This document shows, one piece after another, positions 18,308 to 27,422 of a stretch of DNA of 64,000 nt. The notes under the pieces were generated by a model. The model did no database searches. It had not been told where the DNA came from and saw only the letters and a program-made list of their open reading frames with translations. The first letter of the stretch is position 1, and every line of letters begins with the position of its first letter. Position numbers and translations under genes: made by a program. This DNA is from an uncultured Clostridia bacterium (GTDB taxonomy: Bacteria; Bacillota; Clostridia; Oscillospirales; Ruminococcaceae), in the NCBI GenBank assembly GCA_944382875.1, contig CALWNQ010000011.1, positions 1-64,000 of the forward strand, written 5' to 3'.

Positions 18308-19207
18308 TTACTGTTTCGCTCCCTTTTTCAGGATTCCGGTCAAAACAAGGTTGATGACAATAATAAAGATGAAGAGAATCAGGCCCACACTGAACAATGC
18401 CTGGCGATGCAGACCACTTGCGTAACTCATTTCTGATACGATACCGGTTGTAAGGAAACGAACACTCTTAAAGAGATTAGGCATGTTTACAACATTTCCA
18501 GAAACCATGATAATCGCCATCGTTTCTCCAATCGCGCGGCCAACACCTAATACAATCCCGGTGATGATACCAGATTTTGCAGCCGGTACATTCATCTTAA
18601 AAATGGTGGTAACATCAGTAGCTCCCAGTGCCAGCGAACCATCGCTGTATTCCGGCGGAACTGCACGAAGAGAAGTGACGGTTACACTCACAATGGTAGG
18701 CAGAATCATTACCGAAAGCACCAGAATGGCGGTAAACAACGTCGCGCCGCTTGGAAGATCAAAGACATTCGCCACCATGGGGGAAATGACTGTAATACCA
18801 ACGAGACCGTAGATTACCGAGGGAATGCCAGCCAGCAGCTCAACCGCCGCAGTCAGAATCGTGCGCACCTTTTTCGGAGCCAGATAACAGATAAACACTG
18901 CGGTAAACAAGCCAAGCGGCGTGCCGATCAAAACAGCTCCAAGCGTGCCTGTGATGCTGGTCAGGATCATAGGAAGGATTCCAAACTTGGGATCTGCCGC
19001 AGTTGGCGCCCATTCTGTACCAAAGAGAAAGTCAAACAGTCCAATTTCCCGAATTGCCGGCAATCCCGAAACAATCATATATGCCGCGATTGCGGCCACA
19101 CAGAGGATGGAGGCCGCACCGCAGATAAAGAATATTCCGTTCATCACCTTTTCCAGCGTATTTTTTGCACGCCTTGCTTTAAAAGCAGAGGTCTTCACGT
19201 CAGTCAT
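18308..19207 (-). CDS. pstC: PstC, phosphate ABC transporter permease
   Basis: Second permease of the importer. 299 residues, six membrane helices. Marks: FGTEWAPTAADPKFGILP in the first outer loop, the EAA-type loop SLRAVPPEYSDGSLALGATDVTTI, and GRAIGETMAI near the C-terminus. It lies between pstS and pstA with gaps of about 20-30 bases. Confidence 0.95.
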   Translation of the reverse strand: MTDVKTSAFKARRAKNTLEKVMNGIFFICGAASILCVAAIAAYMIVSGLPAIREIGLFDFLFGTEWAPTAADPKFGILPMILTSITGTLGAVLIGTPLGLFTAVFICYLAPKKVRTILTAAVELLAGIPSVIYGLVGITVISPMVANVFDLPSGATLFTAILVLSVMILPTIVSVTVTSLRAVPPEYSDGSLALGATDVTTIFKMNVPAAKSGIITGIVLGVGRAIGETMAIIMVSGNVVNMPNLFKSVRFLTTGIVSEMSYASGLHRQALFSVGLILFIFIIVINLVLTGILKKGAKQ

Positions 19208-19228
19208 GGTGATTTCCTTTCTGTATCC

Positions 19229-20137
19229 TTATTTAATCCGAACCAGACCGACCTGCTCACAGATCTGCTGGCCTTCTTCGCTGAGCGCATAATCCAGGAA
19301 TGCCTGTGCGGCAGGACTCAGCTCTGCGCCTTCTTTTGTTACCATCAGGAACGGACGCTGCAGTTTGTAAGAACCATCGCGGATGGTGTCAGTGGAGATT
19401 GCCACACCATCTACTGCCAAAGTTTTTACAGTGTCATCGATTGAATCAAAGGAAACATAAGCAATCGCACCAGGAGTAGAAGCAACGGTGGTTTTTGCTG
19501 CACCGGTAGAGGTCTGTTCCGAAGCGTAAACCGCATTTTCGCCAACGCCAGTGATACTCTCAAACGCATCGCGGGTACCAGAGCCTGCTTCACGGCCAAC
19601 TACATAGATTTCCATATCTTCGCCGCCGACTTCGGACCAGTTGGTGATCTTGCCGGTGTAGATGTCAGCAATCTGCTCAATGGTCAGATCGCTAACGGGG
19701 TTGTCAGGATGCACTGCCATACCAATACCGTCAAGAGCAACTTCATTGCCAACTAGACCGGTTTCAGTATCTTTCAGATCACGGCTGACATTGCCGATAT
19801 CCGAAACGCCATCCATCACGTTGGTAATGCCGGTGGAAGAACCGCCAAGCTGTACATCAACCGTAACATCGCTGTTCGCTGCCATAAAGCCTTCCGCCAG
19901 AGCCTTAGCCATTTTTTCCATCGAAGTGGAACCGGAAACTGCTACCGTACCGGAAATTTTCTCATTATTCGAAGGTTGTTCCGCATCAGTAGAAGTAGCT
20001 TCAGAAGAAACCTGTTCGGAAGAAGAAGTGCTGGTGCTGGATTCGGTGTTGGAAGAAGTGTTGGTGTTGTCGCCGCAGGAAGCAAGCATCATTGCTGCCA
20101 TCAGACCTGCCAAAATCATAGAAGTCATCTTTTTCAT
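19229..20137 (-). CDS. pstS: PstS, phosphate-binding lipoprotein
   Basis: Extracytoplasmic receptor that captures phosphate for PstCAB. 302 residues. A lipoprotein signal peptide ends in the lipobox LASC with lipidated Cys about residue 21, followed by a low-complexity Ser/Thr/Glu linker to about residue 60. The binding domain has SGSTSMEK, LGGSSTGITNV and GREAGSGTRDAFE, the phosphate-contact motifs of PstS. First gene of the operon. Confidence 0.95.
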   Translation of the reverse strand: MKKMTSMILAGLMAAMMLASCGDNTNTSSNTESSTSTSSSEQVSSEATSTDAEQPSNNEKISGTVAVSGSTSMEKMAKALAEGFMAANSDVTVDVQLGGSSTGITNVMDGVSDIGNVSRDLKDTETGLVGNEVALDGIGMAVHPDNPVSDLTIEQIADIYTGKITNWSEVGGEDMEIYVVGREAGSGTRDAFESITGVGENAVYASEQTSTGAAKTTVASTPGAIAYVSFDSIDDTVKTLAVDGVAISTDTIRDGSYKLQRPFLMVTKEGAELSPAAQAFLDYALSEEGQQICEQVGLVRIK

Positions 20138-20170
20138 ATTGGAATCTCTCCTTTTCTTGATTACGGTTTC

Positions 20171-20247
20171 ATTATACCCAGATTTATGTCAAGCCGAAAG
20201 CAGAATCCCGTATGAAAATTGTTTGTGATTCGTAAATACTGTGTAAA
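20171..20247 (-). promoter_or_regulatory. candidate Pho-controlled promoter region of pstS
   Basis: Minus strand has a perfect -10 TATAAT (20171-20176) without a good -35 at 17 bases, as expected of an activator-dependent promoter. Farther upstream two hexamers, TTTACA (20242-20247) and TTTACG (20231-20236), are spaced by five bases, like the TTAACA-type repeats bound by PhoP/PhoB in Firmicutes. They lie about 54 bases from the -10, farther than usual, so the match is tentative. Confidence 0.35.
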
Positions 20248-20284
20248 GTATTGGCTGAAAATTGCCGAATGTTACAAAGAAAAT

Positions 20285-20314
20285 AAAAAAAGATGGGTTA
20301 AAACCCATCTTTTT
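20285..20314 (-). terminator. terminator of clpX
   Basis: Minus strand hairpin AAAAGATGGGTT / AACCCATCTTTT followed by a T run, starting eight bases after the clpX stop. Confidence 0.9.
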
Positions 20315-20321
20315 GTAAAAT

Positions 20322-21596
20322 TTACTGTGTGAGCTTTTTCCGACGCTGAACCTTTGCGCTTTCTTTTCCCTCCACAACCTCCGGTGTAATAATCACTTTG
20401 GCAATGCTTTCGTCAGAGGGAACCATATACATCAAATTCAGCAACGTATCTTCCATAATATTGCGAAGGCCACGCGCACCGGTTTTGCGCTGCATTGCTT
20501 GGCGCGCAATCGCATGCATCGTGTCGTTATCCATCACCAGCTCGACACCATCCAGCCCAAACAAAGCGCTGTACTGACGGAACAACGAGTTTTTCGGCTC
20601 GGTCAGGATGCGAACCAGCTGATCCTCATCCAGATCTTCCAGGGTGGTGATAATCGGCAACCGGCCAACCAGTTCGGGAATAATTCCGAATTTGACCAAG
20701 TCCTGCGGGATGACGTTGCGGAGAAATTCGCTCTTGCTCTTGTCATCGTGCTTTTTGACATCGCCATTAAAGCCCATGGTGGAAGATTCCATCCGCTTTT
20801 CAATTACCTTGTCAATTCCTTCAAAAGCACCGCCGCAGATAAACAGGATATTCTTGGTATCCAGCTGGATAAACTCCTGATGCGGATGCTTCCGGCCGCC
20901 CTGCGGCGGAACATTGGAAACAGTGCCTTCCAGAATTTTCAGTAGCGCCTGCTGAACCCCCTCGCCGCTGACGTCGCGGGTGATAGAAGGGTTTTCAGAC
21001 TTCCGTGAAATTTTATCAATTTCATCAATATAGATGATGCCGCGTTCCGCCGCTTCAATATCGTAGTCAGCAGCCTGGATCAGACGAACCAGCACATTTT
21101 CCACATCATCGCCCACATATCCGGCTTCGGTAAGGGTTGTGGCATCGGCAATCGCAAAAGGCACATTCAGCACCTTTGCAAGCGTCTGCGCCAGCATTGT
21201 CTTTCCCACGCCAGTTGGCCCCAAAAGAAGCACATTGCTTTTCTGCAGCTCCACGCCTTCTTCCGGAACATCCATAAAAATCCGTTTATAATGATTATAA
21301 ACCGCTACAGAAAGGGCAATTTTTGCCTTATCCTGGCCGATTACATACTCATCCAGTACCGCTTTAATTTCCGCCGGTTTCAACAGATTAATCTCGTTCT
21401 CATCCTTGTGTCCCCGACCGCCGCGATTGCGGGAAGCGGTACCGGGTTCCGGGAAAAGACCTTCTTCTACCAACATATCATAGCAAAGCGCCACACAGCT
21501 GTCACAAATATTGGCGTTCGCCGCATGGAGCATCCGCTCTACAGCGTACTCCGGTTTGCCGCAAAAGCTGCAGCAAACTTCTTTCTTTTCTGGCAT
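20322..21596 (-). CDS. clpX: ClpX, ATPase subunit of the ClpXP protease
   Basis: AAA+ unfoldase that feeds substrates to ClpP. 424 residues. N-terminal zinc-binding domain with four Cys (CSFCGKPE and CDSCVALC, residues about 9-43), Walker A GPTGVGKT, Walker [11 protein letters not shown], pore loop and sensor residues through [13 protein letters not shown]. Follows clpP by 36 bases and ends at a clear terminator. Confidence 0.97.
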   Translation of the reverse strand: MPEKKEVCCSFCGKPEYAVERMLHAANANICDSCVALCYDMLVEEGLFPEPGTASRNRGGRGHKDENEINLLKPAEIKAVLDEYVIGQDKAKIALSVAVYNHYKRIFMDVPEEGVELQKSNVLLLGPTGVGKTMLAQTLAKVLNVPFAIADATTLTEAGYVGDDVENVLVRLIQAADYDIEAAERGIIYIDEIDKISRKSENPSITRDVSGEGVQQALLKILEGTVSNVPPQGGRKHPHQEFIQLDTKNILFICGGAFEGIDKVIEKRMESSTMGFNGDVKKHDDKSKSEFLRNVIPQDLVKFGIIPELVGRLPIITTLEDLDEDQLVRILTEPKNSLFRQYSALFGLDGVELVMDNDTMHAIARQAMQRKTGARGLRNIMEDTLLNLMYMVPSDESIAKVIITPEVVEGKESAKVQRRKKLTQ

Positions 21597-21632
21597 ACTT
21601 ATAAGAGCCTCCTTCTATTCGGCCCAGTCTTC

Positions 21633-22214
21633 TCAGCGTTTGGAAATGATTTTATCAATCAGGCCGTAATCGAGCGCTTCCTGCGCTGTCATAAAGTTAT
21701 CACGTTCGCAATCTGCAGCCACCTGCTCGATCGGCTTACCGGTATTCTCCGACAGAATCCGGTTCATCCGGTTTTTGACCAGTTCCAGGCGTTTCAGATG
21801 AATCGCCATATCCGTGATCTGGCCCTGCGTACCCGCAGAGGGCTGATGAATCATGATTTCACTGTTCGGAAGGGCAATCCGCTTGCCTTTTGTGCCGCTG
21901 GAGAGCAAAAATGCGCCCATCGACGCCGCCATACCGACACAAATGGTCGAAACATCACATTTAATAAATTGCATGGTATCATAAATCGCCATACCGGCTG
22001 TAACCGAACCACCGGGGCTGTTGATGTACAAGCTGATATCCTTGTCAGGATCCTGGCTTTCCAGGTAAAGCAGCTGCGCTACCACTAACGACGCGGAAGC
22101 ATCGGTGACTTCCTCGCAAAGCATAATAATCCGGTCATTCAGCAGTCTGGAAAAAATATCATAGGAACGTTCGCCGCGGCTGGTCTGTTCCACTACCATT
22201 GGGACTAAACTCAT
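21633..22214 (-). CDS. clpP: ClpP, ATP-dependent protease proteolytic subunit
   Basis: Serine protease forming the double-heptamer chamber of ClpXP. 193 residues from ATG at 22214: GGAGG lies eight bases upstream and overlaps an in-frame ATG at 22229, so the shorter start is chosen. The catalytic triad fits the family numbering: Ser98 in GMAASMG, His123 in MIHQP, Asp172 in CERDNFM. Flanked by tig and clpX in the conserved tig-clpP-clpX order. Confidence 0.97.
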   Translation of the reverse strand: MSLVPMVVEQTSRGERSYDIFSRLLNDRIIMLCEEVTDASASLVVAQLLYLESQDPDKDISLYINSPGGSVTAGMAIYDTMQFIKCDVSTICVGMAASMGAFLLSSGTKGKRIALPNSEIMIHQPSAGTQGQITDMAIHLKRLELVKNRMNRILSENTGKPIEQVAADCERDNFMTAQEALDYGLIDKIISKR

Positions 22215-22251
22215 TTTATTGGCCTCCATTCAAAAAAGTCACAGAAACACG

Positions 22252-22291
22252 AAAAACTATTGAGCGGCACAAAAGCTGTCCCGCTCAATAG
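22252..22291 (-). terminator. terminator-like hairpin between tig and clpP
   Basis: Minus strand stem CTATTGAGCGG / CCGCTCAATAG (11 perfect pairs) followed by five T. It lies after tig and only about 40 bases before the clpP start. A possible -10 (TATACT) at 22330-22335 lies upstream of it, so it may work as an attenuator in a clpP leader. Confidence 0.75.
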
Positions 22292-22397
22292 CTGTGCATG
22301 AACCGTTTGTGTGCAGCAATCACACTTAGTATAGTCCGGAAAAATGAACGATAATCGTCTGTTCTGCAACCTTTTCGTAAATTGATAAACCGATCGC

Positions 22398-23678
22398 TTA
22401 TTCCGCAACTGCGCTGTCGCGAACAAGGTCAATCGCTTTGTTAACGGCAACATCCTTGGCCACATCAGCTGCAGGAATCATGCCTTTCAGTTTTTCCACA
22501 TCCATCTTATAGCCTTCGGCCAGACGGTTGTATTCTTTCTCGATTTCTTCATCAGAAGCAGTGATGCCTTCCAGCTCCACAATCTTCTCCAGAGCAAGGC
22601 GGATCTTCACCTGACGGGTAGCCTGTGCTTCAAAGGTCTTGCGGAAGGAATCCCGTGTCATGCCGGTGTACTGGAGGTACATATCCAGCTGCAGGCCCTG
22701 AGAACGCAGACGGTACTCAAAGTCACGAATCATTTCATCAATGCGGACTTCGTACATCTCGGTGGGGATTTCACCCTCGATATTCTCAATCACAGCGTCG
22801 ATCAACTTGTTTTCAAATTCGTCGGAAGCTGCTTTTTCGTTGGCTTCGGTCTGACGTTTGCGGATATCTTCTTTCAGGTCAGCAAGAGTATCGAATTCGC
22901 TGACATCCTTTGCAAACTCATCATCGGCAGCAGGCAGCTCTTTCGCGTTAATTTCATGCAGTTTGATTTTGAAGACAGCAGGTTTGCCCTTCAGTTCTTC
23001 GGAATGGTACTCTTCAGGGAAAGTTACATTAATATCAAACTCATCGCCAACGTTGTGGCCCACAACCTGATCCTCAAAACCAGGAATGAACTGGCCAGAA
23101 CCAAGAGTGAGGCTGAATTTATCTGCTTTGCCGCCGTCAAAAGCAACGCCGTCCACAAAGCCTTCGAAATCGATCACAACGGTGTCGCCGTTGGCAGCGG
23201 GACGACCTTCCACAGAGATGGTGCGGGCATTGCGGTCACGCATGCGATCCACTTCTGCATTGACATCGTCTTCGGTAACTTCCTTCACATTTTTGGAAGC
23301 TTTGATGCCCTTATAATCCTTCACATTGATTTCGGGCTTAACAGTGCAGACAGCTTTAAAAGTAACGCCATTCTCCTTAGAAACCTCGGTTACATCAACA
23401 GAAGGCGGGCAAACGATTTCCAGGCCGGATTCTTCCACAGCATTCTGAATTGCAGCAGGGTACAGATCGTTTACAGCGTCCTCAAAGAAGATAGCTTCGC
23501 CATACAGCTTCTCGATGGTTTTGCGGGGAGCTTTGCCCTTACGGAAGCCGGGCACTTCAATTCTTTTGCCCTTTTTCTGGAAAACTTTCTGACATGCTTT
23601 GTCAAAGTCCTCTGCGGAAACTTTAATTTCCAGCTCGAACTTATTGGTCGCTACGTTGTTTTTTGATACTAAGCTCAT
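22398..23678 (-). CDS. tig: trigger factor, ribosome-associated chaperone and prolyl isomerase
   Basis: Binds at the ribosome exit tunnel and helps nascent chains fold. 426 residues from ATG at 23678, with AGGAGG seven bases upstream; a longer start is not supported. Three domains in order: ribosome-binding domain with the signature PGFRKGKAPRKTIEKLYG (about residues 43-60), FKBP-like domain (about 150-245, GDTVVIDFEGFVDG) and the helical C-terminal chaperone domain. Heads the tig-clpP-clpX group. Confidence 0.97.
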   Translation of the reverse strand: MSLVSKNNVATNKFELEIKVSAEDFDKACQKVFQKKGKRIEVPGFRKGKAPRKTIEKLYGEAIFFEDAVNDLYPAAIQNAVEESGLEIVCPPSVDVTEVSKENGVTFKAVCTVKPEINVKDYKGIKASKNVKEVTEDDVNAEVDRMRDRNARTISVEGRPAANGDTVVIDFEGFVDGVAFDGGKADKFSLTLGSGQFIPGFEDQVVGHNVGDEFDINVTFPEEYHSEELKGKPAVFKIKLHEINAKELPAADDEFAKDVSEFDTLADLKEDIRKRQTEANEKAASDEFENKLIDAVIENIEGEIPTEMYEVRIDEMIRDFEYRLRSQGLQLDMYLQYTGMTRDSFRKTFEAQATRQVKIRLALEKIVELEGITASDEEIEKEYNRLAEGYKMDVEKLKGMIPAADVAKDVAVNKAIDLVRDSAVAE

Positions 23679-23773
23679 GAAACATCCTCCTGTTATTCCG
23701 TCCAAAAGCCCAAAATCCGGCATTTGGATTATTTTTGACAGCAAAAGCCCTGTAAGGCTTTTCAGACTTTTCT

Positions 23774-23779
23774 ATTATA
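23774..23779 (-). promoter_or_regulatory. extended -10 promoter of tig
   Basis: Minus strand TATAAT preceded by TGC (extended -10). No strong -35 is seen at the usual spacing, but TAGCAA occurs at 17 bases. About 95 bases upstream of the tig start. Confidence 0.55.
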
Positions 23780-23835
23780 GCATAAAACTGACTATTTTGC
23801 TACAATTTCTTTTTATTTTTCATTTTTCCCACATC

Positions 23836-24513
23836 TTAACCGATTTTTTTGGGGGTAAATTGGAGAAAATCACAAGAAACCAATCGAAAATCAATTCCAA
23901 TTCGCTCTCCGTTGATCGCATATCCGGATGAATAGCCGTGAATATGGCCATAATATACCTGCTTGACTCCATATTCGTGGAGCACTTCCAGAATTTCATA
24001 ACATTCTCCAGAACCATAAATCGGCGGATAATGCAGAAAAACTACCGGCGGTTTTCCAAACTTTTTCCCGGCTTCCAAAGAAAGCCGGAGCCGCCCGCAC
24101 TCCCGGAGCAAAACCTTTTTATCCGTTTGGTCGTTCATCCAGCCTCGCGTTCCGCAAATGGAAATCCCCTCATATTCATATGCGTTGTTGAACAGGATTT
24201 TTAAGGTTGAAAAACCGTTTTCCGCAAAAAAGCGTTCTACCTTGGTTTTTGTAGAAAACCAGAGGTCGTGATTCCCTTTCAGGATGATTTTGGTGCCGGG
24301 CAGACGGTCGATAAACGCAAAATCCTCCCGGCTTTCCGAAATATCCAGCCCCCAGGATATATCCCCGGCAATCACCACTGTATCCTCCGGACGAACTGCG
24401 GCGCGCCAGTTCTGTTCCAGTCGCTCCACATAGTTTTCCCATCCCGGGAAGACATCCATCGGCTTCTCCACGCCGAGCGAAAGGTGGAGATCCGCGATTG
24501 CATACAAACTCAT
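23836..24513 (-). CDS. metallophosphoesterase of the calcineurin-like family
   Basis: 225 residues, cytoplasmic. The metal-binding motifs of the superfamily are in order: DLHLS (residues 8-12), GDISWG (about 50), GNHDLW (about 80), then a late HYPP and GHIHG. The last motif, with two His, completes the two-metal site. Substrate is not evident; relatives are annotated only as predicted phosphohydrolases. Upstream of it the strand changes to the DUF1540 gene. Confidence 0.88.
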   Translation of the reverse strand: MSLYAIADLHLSLGVEKPMDVFPGWENYVERLEQNWRAAVRPEDTVVIAGDISWGLDISESREDFAFIDRLPGTKIILKGNHDLWFSTKTKVERFFAENGFSTLKILFNNAYEYEGISICGTRGWMNDQTDKKVLLRECGRLRLSLEAGKKFGKPPVVFLHYPPIYGSGECYEILEVLHEYGVKQVYYGHIHGYSSGYAINGERIGIDFRLVSCDFLQFTPKKIG

Positions 24514-24684
24514 ATTTTTTCCTTTTCAAAAAATTCCTCTGTATATTCCTTCTCCGATAAGCCACAATAAGAAACGGAGGGAAACCTCCACCGCACTTTT
24601 TCGAAAAAGGCAGTTTCCCATTTTCCGAAAGGGGCGCGGTTTCATCCTCTCAATTCCACGGCAAACGCCAGAAAGGACAACGCT

Positions 24685-24852
24685 ATGAACAACAATCAGA
24701 ACAGCACTACCATTTCCTGTGTAGAATGTGACGCCGTTAACTGCATTCACAACAACCATCAGTGCCGCTGCACTGCAAAGAACATTAAAATCGGCACTCA
24801 TTCCGCTTGCACCAGCTCGGATACAATTTGCCAGAGCTTCTCTGCCAAATAA
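24685..24852 (+). CDS. small DUF1540 protein
   Basis: 55 residues, MNNNQNSTTI at the start. The Cys pattern is that of DUF1540: C-x2-C-x4-NC-x-HN-x4-C-x-C, then AKNIKIGTHSA and a C-terminal TICQSF, six Cys plus His in about 40 residues, suggesting a small metal-binding fold. DUF1540 proteins are common in spore-forming Clostridia, with no proven role. ATG at 24685 has GAAAGGA about nine bases upstream. It is the only plus-strand gene between 23836 and 32391 and is followed by two hairpins. Confidence 0.85.
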   Translation: MNNNQNSTTISCVECDAVNCIHNNHQCRCTAKNIKIGTHSACTSSDTICQSFSAK

Positions 24853-24937
24853 AACCGTTTCCGGTGTCTGGCGGGGGACCCCTCCCCCAAACGAAGTGAC
24901 AATTTTTTGTAAATGAGAAATGAATCCAGGGAATCTC

Positions 24938-24960
24938 GGCGGAAAAGTTGGGGTTCCGCC
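24938..24960. other. perfect 7-pair hairpin downstream of the DUF1540 gene
   Basis: GGCGGAA / TTCCGCC with a nine-base loop, without a T run. It precedes the real terminator by six bases. A further GGGGGA / TCCCCC inverted repeat lies just after the DUF1540 stop (about 24870-24895). Role unknown; probably part of the 3' untranslated region. Confidence 0.5.
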
Positions 24961-24966
24961 CATTCC

Positions 24967-24999
24967 AGCGCAGCCGTTACGGGCTGCGCTTCTTTTTTT
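24967..24999 (+). terminator. terminator of the DUF1540 gene
   Basis: Stem AGCGCAGC / GCTGCGCT with an eight-base loop, followed by TTCTTTTTTT on the plus strand. It ends on the thrC stop codon, which comes from the opposite side. Confidence 0.8.
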
Positions 25000-26488
25000 A
25001 CCGCAGCATTTCGCGAACACGGTCCGCCATTTCTTCCTTGGAAACGCTTCCGGTAAAGCGAACTTCTTTGGTACGGAGTGCAACCAGAGAGGCAGGAGGC
25101 GTCATACCCGAAATTTCAGAAAGCAGCGCAACCTGTTCAAAATCATCAGCAGGGATTTCCCGATTCGTCACCGCATGCAGGACATCCGCCGTAAATTTGA
25201 AAGGTGATGCTGTCGAAGCGATGATTGTCTTGCGGGTATCGCCGGTTTCGCGGCGGTAATCTGCACAGACCTTGACTGCAACAGCCGTGTGGGTATCACA
25301 GAGATAACCATATTCCCGGAAAAGTTCCCCGATTGTTTCAGCTGTCTGCACATCGTCGCACCAGCCGCCGGCCAACTCTTCGTGCAGCCGTTCGAGCACT
25401 TCGGGAGAAACGGTATATTTTCCGTCGCGGGAAAGTGCCGAGAACCATTCCCGAATCACTGCATCATCCCGTCCGCTCAGGTCATACAGCAGACGCTCCA
25501 GGTTGGAGGAAATGAGAATATCCATCGACGGAGAAGAAGTGGTATAGAATTCGCGATTCCGGTCGTAGGTACCGGTACGAATAAAGTCGGCCAGCACACG
25601 GTTGCAGTTGGAGGCGCAGATCAGTTTTCCAACCGGCAGGCCCATTTTCTTGGCATAATAGGCGGCCAGAATATTGCCAAAGTTTCCGGTCGGAACCGCA
25701 ACATTGACTACTTCACCCATTTCGATCTCGCCCTGCTCTGCCAATTCGGTGTAAGCCGCAATGTAGTAGACAATCTGCGGAACAAGCCGTCCCCAGTTGA
25801 TCGAATTTGCGGAAGAGAATTTCTGTCCGTTCTTTTCCAATTCAGCAAGAATCTCCGGATCGGTAAAGATCTTTTTCACACTGGTCTGGGCATCGTCAAA
25901 GTTGCCGCGGATTGCACAGACCGAAACGTTCTGACCTTCCTGGGTGGTCATCTGGCGTTTCTGCATGTTGCTGACACCGTTTTCCGGATAAAATACGAGC
26001 ATCCGGGTACCAGGAACATCCTGGAACCCTTCGAGTGCCGCCTTGCCGGTGTCACCAGAGGTAGCAACCAGCACCACAATCTCCTTGCCCGGCTCCGTTT
26101 TAGCCGCCGAAACAGTCAGCAGGTGGGGCAAAAGCTGCAAAGCCATATCCTTGAATGCACAGGTTGGTCCGTGCCAAAGCTCCAGCAAATAATCTTGCTC
26201 CCCTACTTTGGCAATTTCGATAATGCTTTCGGAGTCGAATTTCTGCACTGTATAAGCGCTGTCCACGCAGCGGGCAAGCTCCTCTTCGGTAAAATCGGTG
26301 AGGAAATCCGCCAGAATCGCTTTTGCCTTTTCCGGATAGCTTTTTCCCACAAGGCTCTTAAGCTTCTCCATCGAAAGCTCCGGCAAAGATTCCGGCACAA
26401 ACAGTCCGCCCTCCGCCGAAATGCCGCGCGCAATCGCCTGTGCCGCCGTTACCCGGCAGGCGCTGTCTCTGGTGCTGTTGTAATACAT
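24998..26488 (-). CDS. thrC: threonine synthase
   Basis: PLP enzyme converting O-phosphohomoserine to threonine. 496 residues, the long fold-type II form. N-terminus MYYNSTRDSA is typical of this form; the PLP Lys lies in GPTCAFKDMALQLLPHLL (about residue 112); the phosphate-binding loop region is in VPTGNFGNILAAYYAKKMG. It is the last gene of a minus-strand series, 31 bases after the dipeptidase gene. No hom or thrB gene is in the window. Confidence 0.96.
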   Translation of the reverse strand: MYYNSTRDSACRVTAAQAIARGISAEGGLFVPESLPELSMEKLKSLVGKSYPEKAKAILADFLTDFTEEELARCVDSAYTVQKFDSESIIEIAKVGEQDYLLELWHGPTCAFKDMALQLLPHLLTVSAAKTEPGKEIVVLVATSGDTGKAALEGFQDVPGTRMLVFYPENGVSNMQKRQMTTQEGQNVSVCAIRGNFDDAQTSVKKIFTDPEILAELEKNGQKFSSANSINWGRLVPQIVYYIAAYTELAEQGEIEMGEVVNVAVPTGNFGNILAAYYAKKMGLPVGKLICASNCNRVLADFIRTGTYDRNREFYTTSSPSMDILISSNLERLLYDLSGRDDAVIREWFSALSRDGKYTVSPEVLERLHEELAGGWCDDVQTAETIGELFREYGYLCDTHTAVAVKVCADYRRETGDTRKTIIASTASPFKFTADVLHAVTNREIPADDFEQVALLSEISGMTPPASLVALRTKEVRFTGSVSKEEMADRVREMLR

Positions 26489-26519
26489 CGTTAACTCCCC
26501 TTTATGAAACGGTTACAGC

Positions 26520-27422
26520 TCAAAGATTTTCCGCAAAGAAGCGGGCTGCGTTTCCGTATGTAATCTTTTCAACAAACTCGGGATCAAAATGTTTGAGAAG
26601 GTTCTGGTGCCAATCCGGGATTTTTTCGATCCGGTCCAGCCGAGAAGGCATCGCAGCACCGTCAAAATCACTGCCCACCGCGATACAATCCTCACCGCCC
26701 AGTGCAATAATCCGACGAATATGTGCCCGGATCTCCTGGAAAGTGGCATCACTTTCGCCATTGATGAATACCGGGAAAAAGTTGATGCCGATCAACCCTT
26801 TGCGGCGGATAATCTCCTCAATCTGCAGATCATCCAGATTCCGGCGGTTGGGACAAACCTCAAAGCAGTTGGAATGGCTCGCAATAAACGGACGCTCCGC
26901 CACTTCGCACAGATCCCAGAAGCTGAGGCTGTTCAAATGAGAAACATCCACGACAATCCGGTTCTTTTCCAGTTCTTTTACTACCTGTTTTCCGAATTCG
27001 GTCAAGCCTTGCTCGCTGTGAACGCCGCCGGCAAGCTCATTTTCCCCATTCCAGACCAGCGAAAAGATTTTTACACCCATCTCCGCAAATTCGGCAACAC
27101 GCTCCAGCTTTCCGCCAAGCGCCGCGCCGTTTTCTACTGTGAGCATCGCGTTGCAAACGCCTTCTCGGATATTCTGCGGATCAAATGGAACAACGCGGGG
27201 ATCCTCCTGCATGGCTTTTTTTAAAATTTCAGCTTGCGCCAGAAATTCATGATAAGCTTTGGCTCCGCGCTTTTCATCATCGATAAACGCGGCAAACGCC
27301 TGTACCCAGCGATCAAAAATCAGGCCGCGTTCAACCGAAATGGCGCCGTCGCTGTTCAGCAAACTCTGATGGGTGCCGCGGCACCGGCACAGGGTATCGC
27401 AATGCAAATCAAAATGACGCAT
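26520..27422 (-). CDS. membrane-dipeptidase-like enzyme (peptidase family M19)
   Basis: Zinc dipeptidase of the renal dipeptidase family, expected to be cytoplasmic here since no signal peptide is seen. 300 residues from ATG at 27422, with GGAGG eight bases upstream. The metal site motif HxD is in FDLHCDTL (residues 4-11), the bridging Glu in [10 protein letters not shown], and later ligands in VDVSHLN and IASHSNC; GSDFDG follows. The start overlaps the end of the RNase HII-YraN gene by 14 bases, so the two are translationally linked. Confidence 0.9.
   Translation of the reverse strand: MRHFDLHCDTLCRCRGTHQSLLNSDGAISVERGLIFDRWVQAFAAFIDDEKRGAKAYHEFLAQAEILKKAMQEDPRVVPFDPQNIREGVCNAMLTVENGAALGGKLERVAEFAEMGVKIFSLVWNGENELAGGVHSEQGLTEFGKQVVKELEKNRIVVDVSHLNSLSFWDLCEVAERPFIASHSNCFEVCPNRRNLDDLQIEEIIRRKGLIGINFFPVFINGESDATFQEIRAHIRRIIALGGEDCIAVGSDFDGAAMPSRLDRIEKIPDWHQNLLKHFDPEFVEKITYGNAARFFAENL

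Noticed and set aside
24526-25083. A 185-codon minus-strand frame between the phosphoesterase and thrC genes
   Set aside because: It is antisense to the DUF1540 gene and its terminator and overlaps thrC; its product shows no domain, and the DUF1540 Cys pattern is clear on the other strand.
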